Assembly: GCA_006384855.1 (NCBI GenBank) | Contig: VCJN01003309.1 | Location: forward strand, 1 to 64,000 | Source of the DNA: Tetraselmis striata | Lineage: Eukaryota > Chlorophyta > Chlorodendrophyceae > Chlorodendrales > Chlorodendraceae | Direction of reading: 5' to 3' | Length of the DNA: 64,000 nucleotides | Shown here: in pieces, positions 45,401 to 56,968 of the stretch | Layout: the number at the start of each line of letters is the position of its first letter | Numbering within the stretch: the stretch's first letter is position 1 | Translations under genes and position numbers: made by a program | The notes under the pieces: model-generated | Told to the model about the DNA's origin: nothing | What the model saw: the letters and a program-made list of their open reading frames with translations, nothing else | Databases searched by the model: none

Positions 45401-45879
45401 AACCACGTGCGTTATCAATATGTTTGGGTAAAACTGCTGAATACAATATCATAATGTGTTTCATTAATGGGTATTATTGATTTCTTGACAATGATGTGCA
45501 TGATGAATATATGTAACGCAGAAGGAATTTCTCAGATTGGCCGTCCAACACGGTGTTCTCAACACCTGCTACGGACAACAAGACCTCGCCGTTTTGCATG
45601 ATATCGTGCCGGAGCAAGTTGGTTTGGCGCGGGTGGTTTTCCGATGTCCGAAGCATGTGACCGAACGCTCCATGGAAATGCAAGGAAACCACCCGCGGGA
45701 CATTTACACAGAGAAAATTGCTCTGCGCCCCCCCTCTACAGAGAAAACTAAAAATGGTGCTCTTGATTACGTGCACACGCTCTTGATTACGAGACATGCA
45801 AGACACATACGAGGAACATGCAGAAAAGCTATACGACGAAAACATGTTGTGCTGGTACCTATTGTCCTATTTCTATCGT
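42260..45879 (+). pseudogene. Integrase-type DDE transposase (Ginger/KRBA2-like), decayed, multi-exon
   Basis: Exon 1 (42260-42413) encodes PRRYTIKEKFLKKVEAMHAQ and ends at GAG|GTTCG. Later exons show, in order: an integrase zinc-finger remnant (CFNIP ... CPICNHARGA, near 43170), the first core strand (TRVEVGPIGYQSSEY, then DHGVTFWVV), the second (VLGAPMILQANN, near 43550), the third (GMPRHSPSDAASARINRTIE, then NPNWPHALR, near 43780), a C-terminal CKSCHHFYHVIC finger (44430), and an end domain (LAIVDRGRGDSPCLHAWL, 45320; RLAVQHGVLNTCYG, 45530). This order matches the KRAB-A-domain-containing-2/Ginger class. All three catalytic acids look replaced (D to G, D to N or A, E to A), and stops and frameshifts separate segments. 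C runs of 28 and 12 bp follow two donors (42452, 42990). Confidence 0.7.
42452..42479 (+). repeat. 28-bp C tract after a transposase exon donor
   Basis: Sense-strand C run 38 bp downstream of the exon 1 donor at 42414. A second run of 12 C at 42990 begins three bases after the donor GT at 42987. Confidence 0.8.
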
Positions 45880-45907
45880 GAAAGGGCGGTATTAAAATAA
45901 TATATGC

Positions 45908-46503
45908 GTAAGAAACCCTGAGCCACCGCATCCACACGGCCGGCTTCGCAAAGCTTGCTGCGCGTATGCCTACAAGCGGCCCTGACAGTAACCGCTTGCG
46001 GGGCCGCGTCTTACGCGCTGCGACAGCGTTCTTGGTGACTGATCCTCCGAGTGAGGGTCGCCTTGGTGAAGTCCGTGAGCGTTCCCACGAGCACTACGAT
46101 TCCATGTTCCGCGTTGCCGCTTGCCGCCCATTTGGCCTTCTAACGGCTCATGTCCTCTCCCTTGGCGAGCCCTGCCCTTGTGCTTTTTGCCCCTTCTCGG
46201 TACAAGGCAAGCTGGCCCGTTTTGAGGATGCTCGCGTGGAATCCACTCCTTGAGCTTGGGCGGTCGCATACGCTGATCACGTGGCACGTTGCTTTGGGGG
46301 CGACTCCAATCACGCCGCACACGAGTGGGCGGCACATGGCCTTCCCGACGTTTGCCACGACGTCAAGTCCGCCCTAGGCGTGGGTGTCAAGATCCTCACG
46401 GACCCGTCGGTGCTTGTTTCTCTTCCGAAGGGCAGCGCCGGCCGGCCGGCCGATGTTGGGCTTTTGAGTTATGGTGGTATCCGCGGGAACACGGTTGCTG
46501 CCA
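45908..46503 (+). pseudogene. Non-LTR retrotransposon copy C, internal fragment
   Basis: Matches copy B residues ~160-355 (ETLSHRIHT ... RGNTV). It has an in-frame TGA at 46252-46254 and is cut at both ends. It joins AT-rich DNA on the left and the tandem repeat starting at 46505 on the right. A fragment truncated at both ends is not explained by simple 5' truncation and suggests later rearrangement. Confidence 0.8.
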
Positions 46504-46504
46504 C

Positions 46505-47165
46505 TGGCGCGGAGGAGCAGTGTGAGCTGGACACCGGCGTCTCACGTCGTTGCTGGTCCGGTCAAGTCCCCGTTCGCTGTTCTTTGAGCACCCTCTCCCT
46601 TCTTGTCCTGTCGGCGCCTCCACATCACATTCGGCCTAGTGCCGCTATTGGAGTGGCCCGGGATGTTGTGCTGGGAAGGGAGTTCTACGTTCGGCGGAAG
46701 GGGACGCGGCCGAGCTGACGGCGGATCTGGCGCTGGACGGAACAACGCGCGCCGGACACCGGCGTCTCACGTCGTTGTTGGTCCGGTCAAGTCCCCCTTT
46801 TCTGTTCTTTGAGCACCCTCTCGCTTCCTGTCATGTCGGCGCCTCCACATCACATTCGGCCTAGTGCCGCTATTGGAGTGGCCCGGGATGTTGTGCTGTG
46901 GAAGGCGTTCTACGTTTGGCGGAAGGGGACCCGACCGAGCTGGCGGCAGCTGGGTCTGTTCGCTGGCGCTGGGTCTATTGCACGCCCTTGGCGCCCCGTT
47001 CTGGGTTGGACGCCCCCACTTCCGCTTCTTGCTGCGAGACCCCTACTTCGAAGCCCCTTTCATGTCGGCGCCTTCACATCACATTCGGCCTAGTGCCGCT
47101 ATTGGAGTGGCCCGGGATTGTGTGCTGGGGAGAGCGTCCCAACTGCGTGGAGCGGCGGCTGGCTG
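46505..47165 (+). repeat. Tandem duplication of ~235 bp (two copies plus a partial third)
   Basis: The segment from GACACCGGCGTCTCACGTCG to GCGGAAGGGGAC occurs at about 46530-46705 and 46756-46928. The central part, ATCACATTCGGCCTAGTGCC followed by GCTATTGGAGTGGCCCGGGA, occurs a third time at about 47080-47118. Third-copy flanks are unrelated. The open frames here are not conserved between copies. Confidence 0.8.
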
Positions 47166-47901
47166 GTGGCGATGCCTGATCGGTGGCTGTCATGGCGGTT
47201 CCCGCCTCTTGTGGCCCGTAGCTGGATTTTCTTCTGGATTTCTGCATGGATTTCTTGAATTTTGCAGCTAGCACATGTAATCATAATTATAGCGCGTTAC
47301 CGTACATATACCGTTGGTGGCTATCGTCACCTGACGATATGCTGCATGTACCGCGGCTGCGCTACTACCCGTACGCCGCTGCCCGCGCGTCAGACTAGTA
47401 GTCCACAACAGTAAGTATCAGTTATTTTACATGTATGTAGACTGGTTATGGGGCGTACATATGCGGCGTATGAGGCGGTTACCGCCTCAACAAGACAAAT
47501 GCAGGGAAATATGCATCTTTTAATAACATAAGCGGCTACTTTATCATAATTAAGCCCATGTTCGAATATCATGGCACGCGGCGGAGCGGCAGCACGGCCA
47601 ACGCATGCCACGACCCATGCTACAGGTTTTTTCTTCGCCATGTCACAGGTACCACCATCACATGTTGCCCAGCTGCAACTACCGCACAAACACAATAATC
47701 TGCGCGACTCCCTCGTCCCTCCCCATGAGAGGCGTTTCCGGCAAGATGCCATTTTTTAGGGTACGGGGTACATTTTTGAGTCAAAACGGTCCAATTCCTG
47801 GACTCAAAAATGTGCCCCCCACGCGTGATCGCATAGGCTGGGATATGTACCCATTTTTCGGTCAGCACATTTCAGGTGCAACGCAATACTATACGAGAGT
47901 A
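47166..47901. other. No gene; contains a 13-bp inverted repeat
   Basis: ACATTTTTGAGTC (47770-47782) and GACTCAAAAATGT (47801-47813) pair perfectly. Related words (ATTTTGAGTC, AAATGTGCCC) recur at 51140-51205. Otherwise no coding signal. Confidence 0.5.
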
Positions 47902-48723
47902 CTAAAAATGGCACATCGGCGTGTCCTCTTCGCGCCCTCTCGTGTCCTCTTCGCGTAAAGTACTATCCGCCTCACCTTGGAAGATTGCGGTGGACGCGAG
48001 GGCGTGGCGACTAGCGTTTAAAGCCTGGAAATCGAGCAGCCTCACTCGCGCAGAGAAGACGCCCCGGGCGTACGAGTCTATCGCCGACCGCAGAGATTGT
48101 GTTCGTCGCAACGAGACGCTACCTCTGAACCCTGCTGACAGCGACGCGGCGTTGGGGCGAGATGTCGGCGCAGTCGGCGGTGCGGGCTTCGCGTCCCGAG
48201 ATGAGGGCTCCTTAGGCGGAGATGCGGGTCGGGGAGGCGGAGATGCGGCACCGCCACGTGAAGATGTGGCCATGCGACTCCCACCAGCGGCACCAGAAGG
48301 CGCCTGAAGGCTTGACGTGGCTTCGCGTTTCGGCTTGGGCGCCTGGAAGGGGTCGTCGTCCTCCAACTCTTTCGCCATCTTAAAGGAGTCGGCCCACGCT
48401 TCTTGGAATGCTTCTTGCGCAACTTAATGGGCGACAAGCTGCTCTTGCCTCCCGTGCTCAACGCACCGTGCGGGCGCTTCGTCGCACTCGAAGGTTGAGG
48501 CTCACTCGGCGGCTTGGCAGTCTCCGAGGGACCAAGCCTGTTCGGGGGAGGGGCGGAGCTGCTCGAAGCTCTATCAAGAGACATGCTGGAGCGCCGTTTT
48601 GGGAGCCATCATCTCCGCCGGACCACGGTGGCGGTGGTTGAGATGCGGGCTTGGAGGACCCGTTACGACCTGGTAGTAGCGGTCGTCGACCAAGACGGTG
48701 GGGGGTAAAGAGCCGATTCGGCA
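47902..48723 (-). CDS. Hypothetical Ser/Pro-rich protein, two overlapping frames
   Basis: One frame (48584-48390 part) begins MSLDRASSSSAPPPNRLGPS; another (48378-47902) begins MAKELEDDDPFQAPKPKREA and runs 158 codons to a stop, with VRLLDFQALNASRHALAS near its end. The second frame extends upstream as AQEAFQEAWADSFK, so the two are probably one protein split by a frameshift or intron near 48430. No known domain. A gag-like or cytosolic structural protein is possible but not shown. Confidence 0.3.
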
Positions 48724-48945
48724 ACCTTTCAGTATAAGGATTGATATGACGAAAAGGGGATTTAATTGCCCATATGTTTTACAATACTATACAGATTGCA
48801 AGGCAATACCACTAATGCCTGATATTTGCTCGTGGCACGCCGCAGATTGCTGCAGCGCTGCACCGCAGATGCTGCCTTAAGGCATGCTTTGATTGCCTAG
48901 ATGGCTGTAAACCATTTAGTATGCGGGGTTGCATGAATCACCAAC

Positions 48946-49080
48946 ATGCCCCGGCCGCCGCGCGTTGGCGCCGTGCTGCGCTGGCCGCCGCGCGTTGCCG
49001 CCCCGCTGCCCCGGCCGCCGTGCGTTGCCGCCCGCTGCCCCGGCCGCGGCGCGTTGGCGCCCCGCTGCCCCGGTTGCGCT
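48946..49080. repeat. GC-rich minisatellite, ~30-bp unit, about four copies
   Basis: Unit approximates GCCGCGCGTTGCCGCCCCGC plus TGCCCCGGCC, with small indels. It reads as repeated Arg/Pro/Ala or Gly/Asn/Arg strings in different frames, so any ORF here is compositional. Confidence 0.8.
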
Positions 49081-49233
49081 AGCAAAGGAAGTGCGGTTTG
49101 TGAAATCGACGGATATGAGTCGATTCAACTCTTATCTGCGGTCGAAAATGATTTGTTATGATCGTTGATTATGATAAATGAGGTACTGCCCAGGGAGCTA
49201 TGGCAGCGAAGTTCAAGCTGCACAAATCCCCTG

Positions 49234-50294
49234 TCACGGACCATACACAAACCCACGTTGCTTGCCCAGGTGCTCCGAGAGATGCGCCCTTAAAGTCGCC
49301 GAATCTCTTCCGACGACCAACCACAAGGCGCGTCCGTTGGTGTCGGGGTTTCTTGGGTGCTTTGACGCGATGAGAAGTACACGGCCCGCTGTCAACAAAC
49401 TGTGGAGGTAGTCCATTCGCGGGAGGGGCCCTTGCGTCAAGTAGGTGCTCGGAATCTGCACGGGATATATTTCCGCCTTGTAGGCCGCCAGCAGCGGTAG
49501 GAGCAAATTCAGGTGAGTGAACCAAGGCGACGACGTGACAACGACAAAGGGATCCTTGCCTAGGGCAGCGTTACACGGGCTAGGAGCGACAGTACACGGG
49601 TTTGTACGCGAGAGATGCGAGCGTTCATGAGCCCCCACTGCGGAGATGCGGGTAATCCCACCCTCTACCTGTAAATTCTCTCCACCCTCCGCATCTCTTG
49701 CTCGTCAGTCTTGCCAGCGGTGGCCTCAGCCACCGCTGCTTTGACGTCCGGGAGGACGTGGTACCCGCCGTCCCCAATGTGGGCCTCCGGGTTCCAGTGC
49801 CGCATCTCTCGCCGCCGCCATGGTTCTCGATGTCTCGCACAAACGAACCCACGTTGCTTGCCGAGGTGCTCCGAGAGATGCGCCCTTACACTCGCCGAAT
49901 CTCGTCCGACGACCAACTTCAAGGCGTCGACAATTGTCACATCTCGCCCCCTCCTGACGGCAGTGAGTGGCGCGCAGCGATTGAGAAAGATGATGAGGAG
50001 CACCCCCTCCCCCCCCCCCCCCCCCCCCCCCCGCCACGCCGTCGACGTGGGCAGGACCCGAGCCGCAGTCCGGGTCTGCCATAACGAGGGCTTTTGCCGG
50101 GACATTTTACCAGGGGACGAGATTCGCATCTGCCGGTGAGCTTCTTGGACATACTCGTTGCACATCCCCCGCAGCTCGGTGTACACAAGCCGGTGGTCTT
50201 CAGAGGCCAAGAAGGCCCGCACGTTCACCGTGTTCTCGCTCGTCCCTGCCCCTCCCCTGCAGTCCGAGGTCATCGGGTACTGCGGATCGTGCAT
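49234..50294 (-). CDS. Two related hypothetical ORFs sharing a repeated module
   Basis: 50294-49665 (209 codons) contains NVRAFLASEDHRLVYTELRG, a Gly run from a 24-bp C tract (50009-50032), and LVVGRDSASVRAHLSEHLGK. 49638-49234 contains VVVTSSPWFTHLNLLLPLL and LVVGRDSATLRAHLSEHLGK. The shared module is ~90 bp and direct-repeated (about 49255-49345 and 49858-49948). The G-tract reading suggests the first ORF may really be split by an intron there. No family recognised; a mobile-element origin is plausible given the repetition. Confidence 0.3.
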
Positions 50295-52154
50295 GAGGTG
50301 TTAGAGGTCGTTGGCGGACAAGGACGAAAACACGAAACGGGTGGGAAACGGGGCGGGTGTCACCACTCATGTCGAGATGCGCGACGGCGAGGTGCGCTTA
50401 ACGCAGCGCACGGCGCCCTGATGAGAGATGCGAGCGAAGATGCGAGTCCGCGTACCGTTGGAGTCGCTCATGGGAGAGGGTCCAAAGGTGGCACACCTTG
50501 AGGCTTGGGGGGTCAGGCTGAGGCTCACGGTGAGGCGAAGGCTGCGAATCTCCGGCCCAAGGCCATGGCGGTCCGCTTCGATGTTGCCCACCGCTCGGCT
50601 GCAGGGGCCTGATGGGCTGAGTCGTGGGTAATGGCGCATGGGACGCCCTCCTGTCCGAACGCAAGCAGTGCATCTGTGGAGAATCTTGCGCCATGGGGGT
50701 CACTAGAAGTGTGTCGAGAGCCCTCGTTGGTTCAAAGCCAAGTGCAGCCGCAGATGCCCCGCCACATGACTCTGCAAGCAGGCAGAGGTGCGTTTTGCTC
50801 TGCGACGACGGTCTGCCATGCTTTTGTGCACCAAGAAGCGTTAAGATGCAGGAAAGAACACAAGCGCGAGGGAGCCTACGAGTGGTAGATGAGTGAAAAG
50901 CACAGTGGCGGCGTGGCCATCGAGGCAAGAAAAACGGTTAGCATGGAAGGGTAGCGACGCATCTAGTCATAGGGCGGTGGACAGGCGTGTAGTACATAGT
51001 GCGGGCTCGTTTCACTAGCTAGGTGAATAGTACCTCGTACGGTGTTGGCAAGAAGAGGAACTTGTCAAAGCCCAGTTTCACAGGATATTTGTACAGTATT
51101 AGGCGTACCTCAAATTTGCCCCCCCCCCCCAAAAGAGGTACAATTTTGAGTTAAGGGGGGTGCAATTTTGAGTCCAGAAATGTGCCCATTTTGACTCAAT
51201 AATTGCCCTTTTTCCACGTCTGCACAGCAGGTGCGCCGTGCCGCCCGCATGCTAAAATTTCGTAACGCGCGGCTGTATCCATAACGCGTAGACAACATCA
51301 TGCGACGGTTTACAGACGAAAGTTGCGGCCACAACCTGTGCCAGTGCGCACACCTAGGTACTGGTATCCCACAAAGGGAGCAGGTGGTGAATTTTGGTAC
51401 CTCCAGTGATGCATGGTGGGCAGATCGCAGGGCGTCTGCCCCAAACCGGACGGGCAGTTGGGGCGGCCATGGATACACGCTCCTCGGCGGATTGCCTGGT
51501 GCTCTCAACTCATAGTGTGCGGCAGACGAAAACAAGCCGCGGAATCAGTGACAAGAGACTCGAGAGGCAGCTACAGGCTGCAACGGAAGGAGGAGGGGCT
51601 TGGCTACAATGGAGGGTGGCCGGTAGCCTGAGGTATACTACACATTGTGTCCCGATAGCGGTTAGAGATGGCAGGTCCTGAATTACCACTCGGTCCGGGC
51701 GGCGAAGAGCAGCAGATTAGCATGTTGTACCAAATTTCAATTTCAATCTATGCGCTCATGTGCGAGGCATTCTGACTTCCACTTCTAGCTCCGAGCAGCC
51801 CATCTGGTTGGACAAGGAATAAGGCTAACCTCGTACCGCCTGGCCTCGTTCCGTGCCACGAGCGCCGCCAGGCGCATTTGTCTTTGGTCCGGGAAAACCA
51901 CCAGCGCATGATTTAGCACGGCATGTATGTATGTATGTACATCTTTTGCAGCTGCGGTGGCCATTCTGGCAGAGGCCATATCATAAGAATAAGCCAAAGA
52001 CTATTAAAATGTTGTCAGAACTTTTTTCAAACGGTCCTAGAACTTGCCCTTGTCGGCATTAACATTTTCGCCCTTGGCGGATGTTGGGATGTTGCGCACT
52101 TTTTTGTACCTGCCACTGCTGACTTGACGACAACATAGTTACTTAATCTACAGG
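50295..52154. other. No supported gene
   Basis: 50398-50928 (-) is open for 176 codons but Ser/Pro/Arg-biased. 51119-51210 holds a 12-bp C run followed by repeats of ATTTTGAGT words shared with 47770-47813. 51300-51680 has short open frames only. Confidence 0.35.
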
Positions 52155-52745
52155 AAATGATCGGGCGGATGGCTCCCTGATTATGCACAAGAACATGTCA
52201 GCCATATATGATATATAAAATTGCCACTCTATTTCAGGCGACTGATTCTCAGCATCACTGTCATCATCTCTCATGAGCCAATAATATTGGCACACCAATA
52301 CCTGTACGTATGGGTGCCGATGCGCTTTGACGAGCGCATACTCTAAAGACTGTGTCATACCTTTCCTGGCTAATTTCAGGCAGAATTACGACGGCATTTT
52401 TCATACTCTCAACTTGAGAATGCCATGGCATGTGCTGTTATAAGAACAGAACCTCCGCCCAGGCTTGGCCTATACTACTGCCCCGAGAGCCAGCCCCAAC
52501 CCTGTGTAGTGTTACCTTGTGCTTATGCTTAACAAACGTAGACACGGCTTCAATGTTCTGCGGATTCTCAAGACCACTGCGGTGCCCAGTGTCTGGCAGG
52601 TTGCATCGCCGGGTCAGCGATCCTGCAATCCGAAGTAGTCTGGGACTGCTTTTACATTTGCAAGCAGAGATGAAATCGCGACTCGCCAAGTGTGAGCTAA
52701 TATCCGCTACATGCTAAACACATGCATGCTTAGATTTACCTAAGA
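52155..52745 (-). repeat. Duplicated 3' flank of protease gene B (matches 34437-35065)
   Basis: Shared words include TCATCTCTCATGAGCCAATA, CGTAGACACGGCTT and CTTTTACATTTGCAAGCAGA in the same order. Not coding; identity is lower than in the exons. Confidence 0.8.
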
Positions 52746-52813
52746 TGAATGGCAGCTTACTACCGGTTGCTGTGAATGTCAGCATCTGAGGGTGCACTAC
52801 CAAGACCGCCGCC

Positions 52814-55764
52814 TCAGCAGACATCCCCACAGCAGCGGACAGCGGCGGACTTGGAGGTTCCAAGGCAAGCAGCATCGCTGCCGTCGCGGCCCTTTCCGAC
52901 CATATAACCGCTGGCGCATGCATCAGACGTCCACGTATGCTGTGTGTCGAAGCCACAGCCACTTCTGGCGGTCTCTCTTGCCGCTAGCTCGGCCAGGGTG
53001 CACAGGCGGGCACCAAGGCCTTCACAAACACTGCTTGCCAGCTCAAAGGTTCCAATCTTGCAGAACCTGGAATCGCCGCATACGTTGGGTGAGCCAGCCC
53101 TGTTGGTAAAGTTGAGCTCCGAGCAGCACTTGGAGGACACAAGCGTTTGGGTATTGGGGCTAGTGGTTGGGCTGGGGGTAGGAGCGGGGGTGGGGCTGGG
53201 GGTAGGAGAGGGGGTGGGGCTGGGGGTAGGAGAGGGGGTGGGGCTTGGGGTAGGAGCGGGGGTGGGAGAGGGGTTAGGGGAGGGTGTAGGAGAGGGGGTA
53301 GGAGAGGGAGTGGGAGCAGGGCTAGGAGAGGGGCTAGGGGAGGGGGTGGGAGCGGGGGTGGGAGCGGGGGTGGGGCTTGGGGTGGGAGAGGGGGTAGGAG
53401 CGGGGGTGGGGCTTGGGGTAGGAGAGGGGGTAGGGCTGGAGGTAGGGGCAGGGCCGCCCTCGGCGCAGATGCCCAGCTCCGGCACGCACTCGCCGCCGCA
53501 GTGGCCGGGTGTGCAGATCTCCGTGGAGCAGTCGGACCCGATGTAGGATAAGAAGCACGCACACTCGCCTCCCATACACACACCGTTGCCGCTGCAGTCG
53601 TTGGGGCACGTCAGCCCAGCGCACGTCTCGGTGTTGTCCGGGCAGGGGCCAAAGGTGCCCACCCAGCCCGCCGTGCCACTCAGCACCACGTCTTCCCCGG
53701 TAGGGCAGTCCACCTTGGTGCCCGAGCCCAGGTCTAGCTGCAGCATGCCGGTGGCGGTGCAGGACATCTTGAGGCAGCGAGGCCAGGGGAGGTTGTAGCC
53801 CTCCGGTGACTTCATGCTGCCGCGGATGTCCATGCAGCGCGAGTTGGCGCCAAAGAAGTTGCCCAGAATGCCGTTGTTGAGAGGCTGCATGGAAGGGTCG
53901 TAGCAGTTGTTTGTGATGATGTTTCCCGCATTGTACACCAGTACTGACTTTGGCACCGCGCACTCCGGGTGGAACGTGGGATCAGCCAGGCATGTCGCCA
54001 CAAACATGTTGTCGTCAGAGCAGCGGAACCCGGAATCTCCCGGCGGGCAGAAGTACTTCTGGCTGGGATGGGCTGCGACGAAGTCTGTGCAGGTGTGTGT
54101 CAGAAAGTCGCACCCGGCCTTGTAGCCGTAGCTGTTGGGCGTCACATTCTCCCAGTTTACAAAGTACCAGCCGCTGTCCTCTGCCATTGCGGCTGTCAGC
54201 GGACCAATGTTGGCTTTACCAGTGCCGTCGGCAACCGGGCCCATGACGTCGCCGCGCAGAGTGGACGACTCCCAGTGGGACATGGAGCCGCCATCCTCCA
54301 GTGCCATACCCTCTGCGGAGGGGCAGCCAAAGTAGTCGCGCGCCACCTCCTGCACCTTGGGCGTCTTCAGCACCGTCCGGCCATGTACATCAGTGGTGTA
54401 GCGCTCCGCGTGCGTGTAGCCCTGCCCACTCTCGCCGATGAACTGATATTGCACCAGCCAGGTGCTAAAGAACAGGACATGTAGCATCTCGTGCACGGCA
54501 ACTGCGGCCACTCTCTTCGGGTCCGAGTCGACGCCGAAGGCGTTGGGGCAAAAGTTGATGCCTCCAGCGAGCGGTCGGTTGGTATCCGTATCGAACTCGC
54601 ACGCCAGGGCGTGTGCATACTCCCCGTTGCAGTTGGCCTGGTCAGCGATGACGTAGATGATGATGTCTTTGTCCTCGACCCCCTCGCCGCCGGAGGTGGT
54701 AGTGCACGAGTCTTGCGAGGGGGCCGTGCACAGCTCGTAGTCCCCGAAGTACTTCGAGTCGTGCCTGATGCCGTCCGGCTCGTAGCACCAGCCAGGATTG
54801 TCGTAGTTCCTCCGGTACTCAGTGCACAGAGTCTCGCCGTCCACTGTGTTGGATTTCATGCATGGAGATGGTAGGTAGAGCTTGTCCGAGGGAGGCGCGC
54901 GCACGAGCAGACGGGAGCTCAGGTCGGCGGCGGCCAAGGGCATGATCTCGTCCCGAACCAGCGCCAGCTTCTGCGCCAGTGTGGCGTCGCCAAAGTCGTT
55001 CATCTGGTCGTAGTCGAGGTGGAAACGGATCGGCCGAGGTCCGCCGGTACGAACCGAGGTGTCTGGTCCACGCAGCCTGGCCTCCACGGCCTTGGTAGCC
55101 TCCTTGCTGTCTTGAAACTCCTGGGTGCGCTGCTTGAGAAACTCCTCGATGCGGGGGTCCTCATCCGCCACGCCGAGGCCGCCATCTCCTCCGCTGCGCG
55201 TCGTCACCAGGGTGTCCAAATCAAGAACCACCACGGGCACCGGCAGCTCCTGGGGTAGAAATTTCAGGGTCAGATTGCGGCATGGACCGAAATGCAATGC
55301 CGGTGTTAGAGGGTGGCTGGGGCTTCCGGGGGGGAAGGGGGGTGATCAAGGCTGCTCGACCGCGTGTTACTCAAACGCCTAGACGGAGCGAACGCAATGC
55401 ACGCCACGCACGTTTCGAAGGCGAGAGAATTGGCACAATTACAGCACCCTACAACACCCTTCATACAATTCAAAGCCTAGGCTTGTTGCCGACACCGATC
55501 TGCGGGAGGGTCCAGGCACGATGTCGAAGGATGAGCGCGTAAAAACCCGGCATGTCGCGCTTTAACAGCAAGCCGTACATCTGCTACGAGTAAACTGTCG
55601 CAGCATTGCAGCATGCCGCGTATGCCGACTTGTCACCGCGCGTCGTATTCTCGAAGTTAGTGGGCGTCCCATGCAGGCAGGCCATGGGTGATCACCTGTG
55701 CAGCAACTAGCAGGAACAGGCTGAGAGCCAGGAGGGGGCGCAGTGAGACGCTTGCTTTCGCCAT
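52814..55764 (-). CDS. Leishmanolysin-like (M8) secreted metalloprotease, gene B
   Basis: Same two-exon structure as gene A: exon 1 55764-55696 (signal peptide, identical 23 codons), exon 2 55249-52814, for 834 residues. HEMLH, the SHWES third His and DVMGP are all kept, and the catalytic domain differs from A at only a few positions (for example CMKSNTVDG versus CKNSYTVDG). The main difference is the Ser/Pro/Thr linker, about 100 residues here against about 220 in A, with extra SPSPSP variants. The C-terminal Cys-rich domain is the most diverged part ([20 protein letters not shown]). The upstream in-frame extension seen in A is closed here by a one-base C-run difference, which supports the intron assignment. 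Confidence 0.88.
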
Positions 55765-55847
55765 GTCGGCAACGTTCGTTGGGAAGGTTGTTGTAAGGTA
55801 CCGTACGCGCATTACGCCGGAATGGTTGTCACCCCGTTCGCCCGCGG

Positions 55848-55856
55848 CTTTTTATA
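55848..55856 (-). promoter_or_regulatory. TATA box of protease gene B
   Basis: TATAAAAAG on the minus strand, 84 bp upstream of the ATG, matching the position of TATAAAAG in gene A. The intervening ~85 bp are well conserved between the two genes. Confidence 0.7.
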
Positions 55857-55869
55857 TGCTACTGTGGCT

Positions 55870-56968
55870 GCATGCGGCGACGTGCTGATGATGGTGCGTG
55901 TGCTGGTGGCGGGCTTCGCGGACCGCGCGCCGGCGCACGTGGGCGGCGGTCACAAGTATCTGCACCGTACAGGACCCCGTTTAGGTATTATTATATGTTA
56001 TATACTTATATATGCCTATATTCTATGTTCTTTGTATGCCCGTATTCTATCTATATCTATAGCTATGTAACAGTACAGGGAAGCCCTACAGGGACTACGC
56101 CTGTAACGGCTACCTGTACATACGTACCTGTACATACGCCTCCGTACCACGCTTGTAGCGAGTAGCGACTACATGCCCCGCTTAGCGACTAGCGACTCGC
56201 TATACGCCTCGTGCGGGATAGTCGCGATGCGGGCCGCTTTTGGGCGCGGCTCGTTGTTGATCTTTTAGTAGCGTTGTCGCTACCTGTACCCTGCTTTTGT
56301 CTGCTTTCAGCGGGTATTTGTTACTAGCCTTTTTGTAATTCACACCGATAGCGACTATCAGTACTCCAGGACAGTAGTACGGTACCGCCCGCTGGGCCGG
56401 CGTGGCGCCCGCGATGGGTACCCGGTAAAAGCAGCACAATAAAATTTTGTATTGGATTTAACGCTTGAAATTGGATTTAACGCTTGAACGCGTTACCCTA
56501 GCGACCATTCGTATGATATATGATATGTATCATACGCGCTAATGTGTGATCGCCGAAAGCCCACTTAGACGCGTTTTCTGTTCGTTTTCTGACCGGTACC
56601 GACGAGTACGGGGCCGTCACATAACTGACTGCCGCGCGCCGGCTATACAGATTCGCTCCACCACCAACATGCGGCCACTAGATCTTGAGCTGAACTTGAT
56701 TCAGACACAGTCCCGGGCCAAGCGGGCCCAGTCAACAAGGGGGGGGGGGGTTGCTTCTTGAGCTAGATCGGCGGGGCTCCAGTGGCGTGGTTTCAACAGT
56801 TGGCGAGCTTCAAGCCGCGGATGCAAAAGGCAATGCCGCATTGCGCACTCCGCGGGCGATGCATCCATCAATCTCGGGAATGGGAAGCTGAGTGCATGCA
56901 TCCAAAAGGCAATGCAACATTGTTACTTCGCACTTAAAGGAAGGTTAGTCCAGTGCAACGTCACGTCG
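55870..56968. other. No gene
   Basis: 55980-56060 is a (TA)-rich patch. Around 56140-56290 GCGACTAGCGACT-like words and GTAGCGACTAC recur. A 12-bp G run is at 56739-56750. The phrase CAAAAGGCAATGC occurs twice (56825 and 56904). Confidence 0.4.

Noticed and set aside
48946-49080. Collagen-like or Ala/Arg repeat protein
   Set aside because: All frames give repetitive peptides from a GC-rich minisatellite, with no start or splice context.
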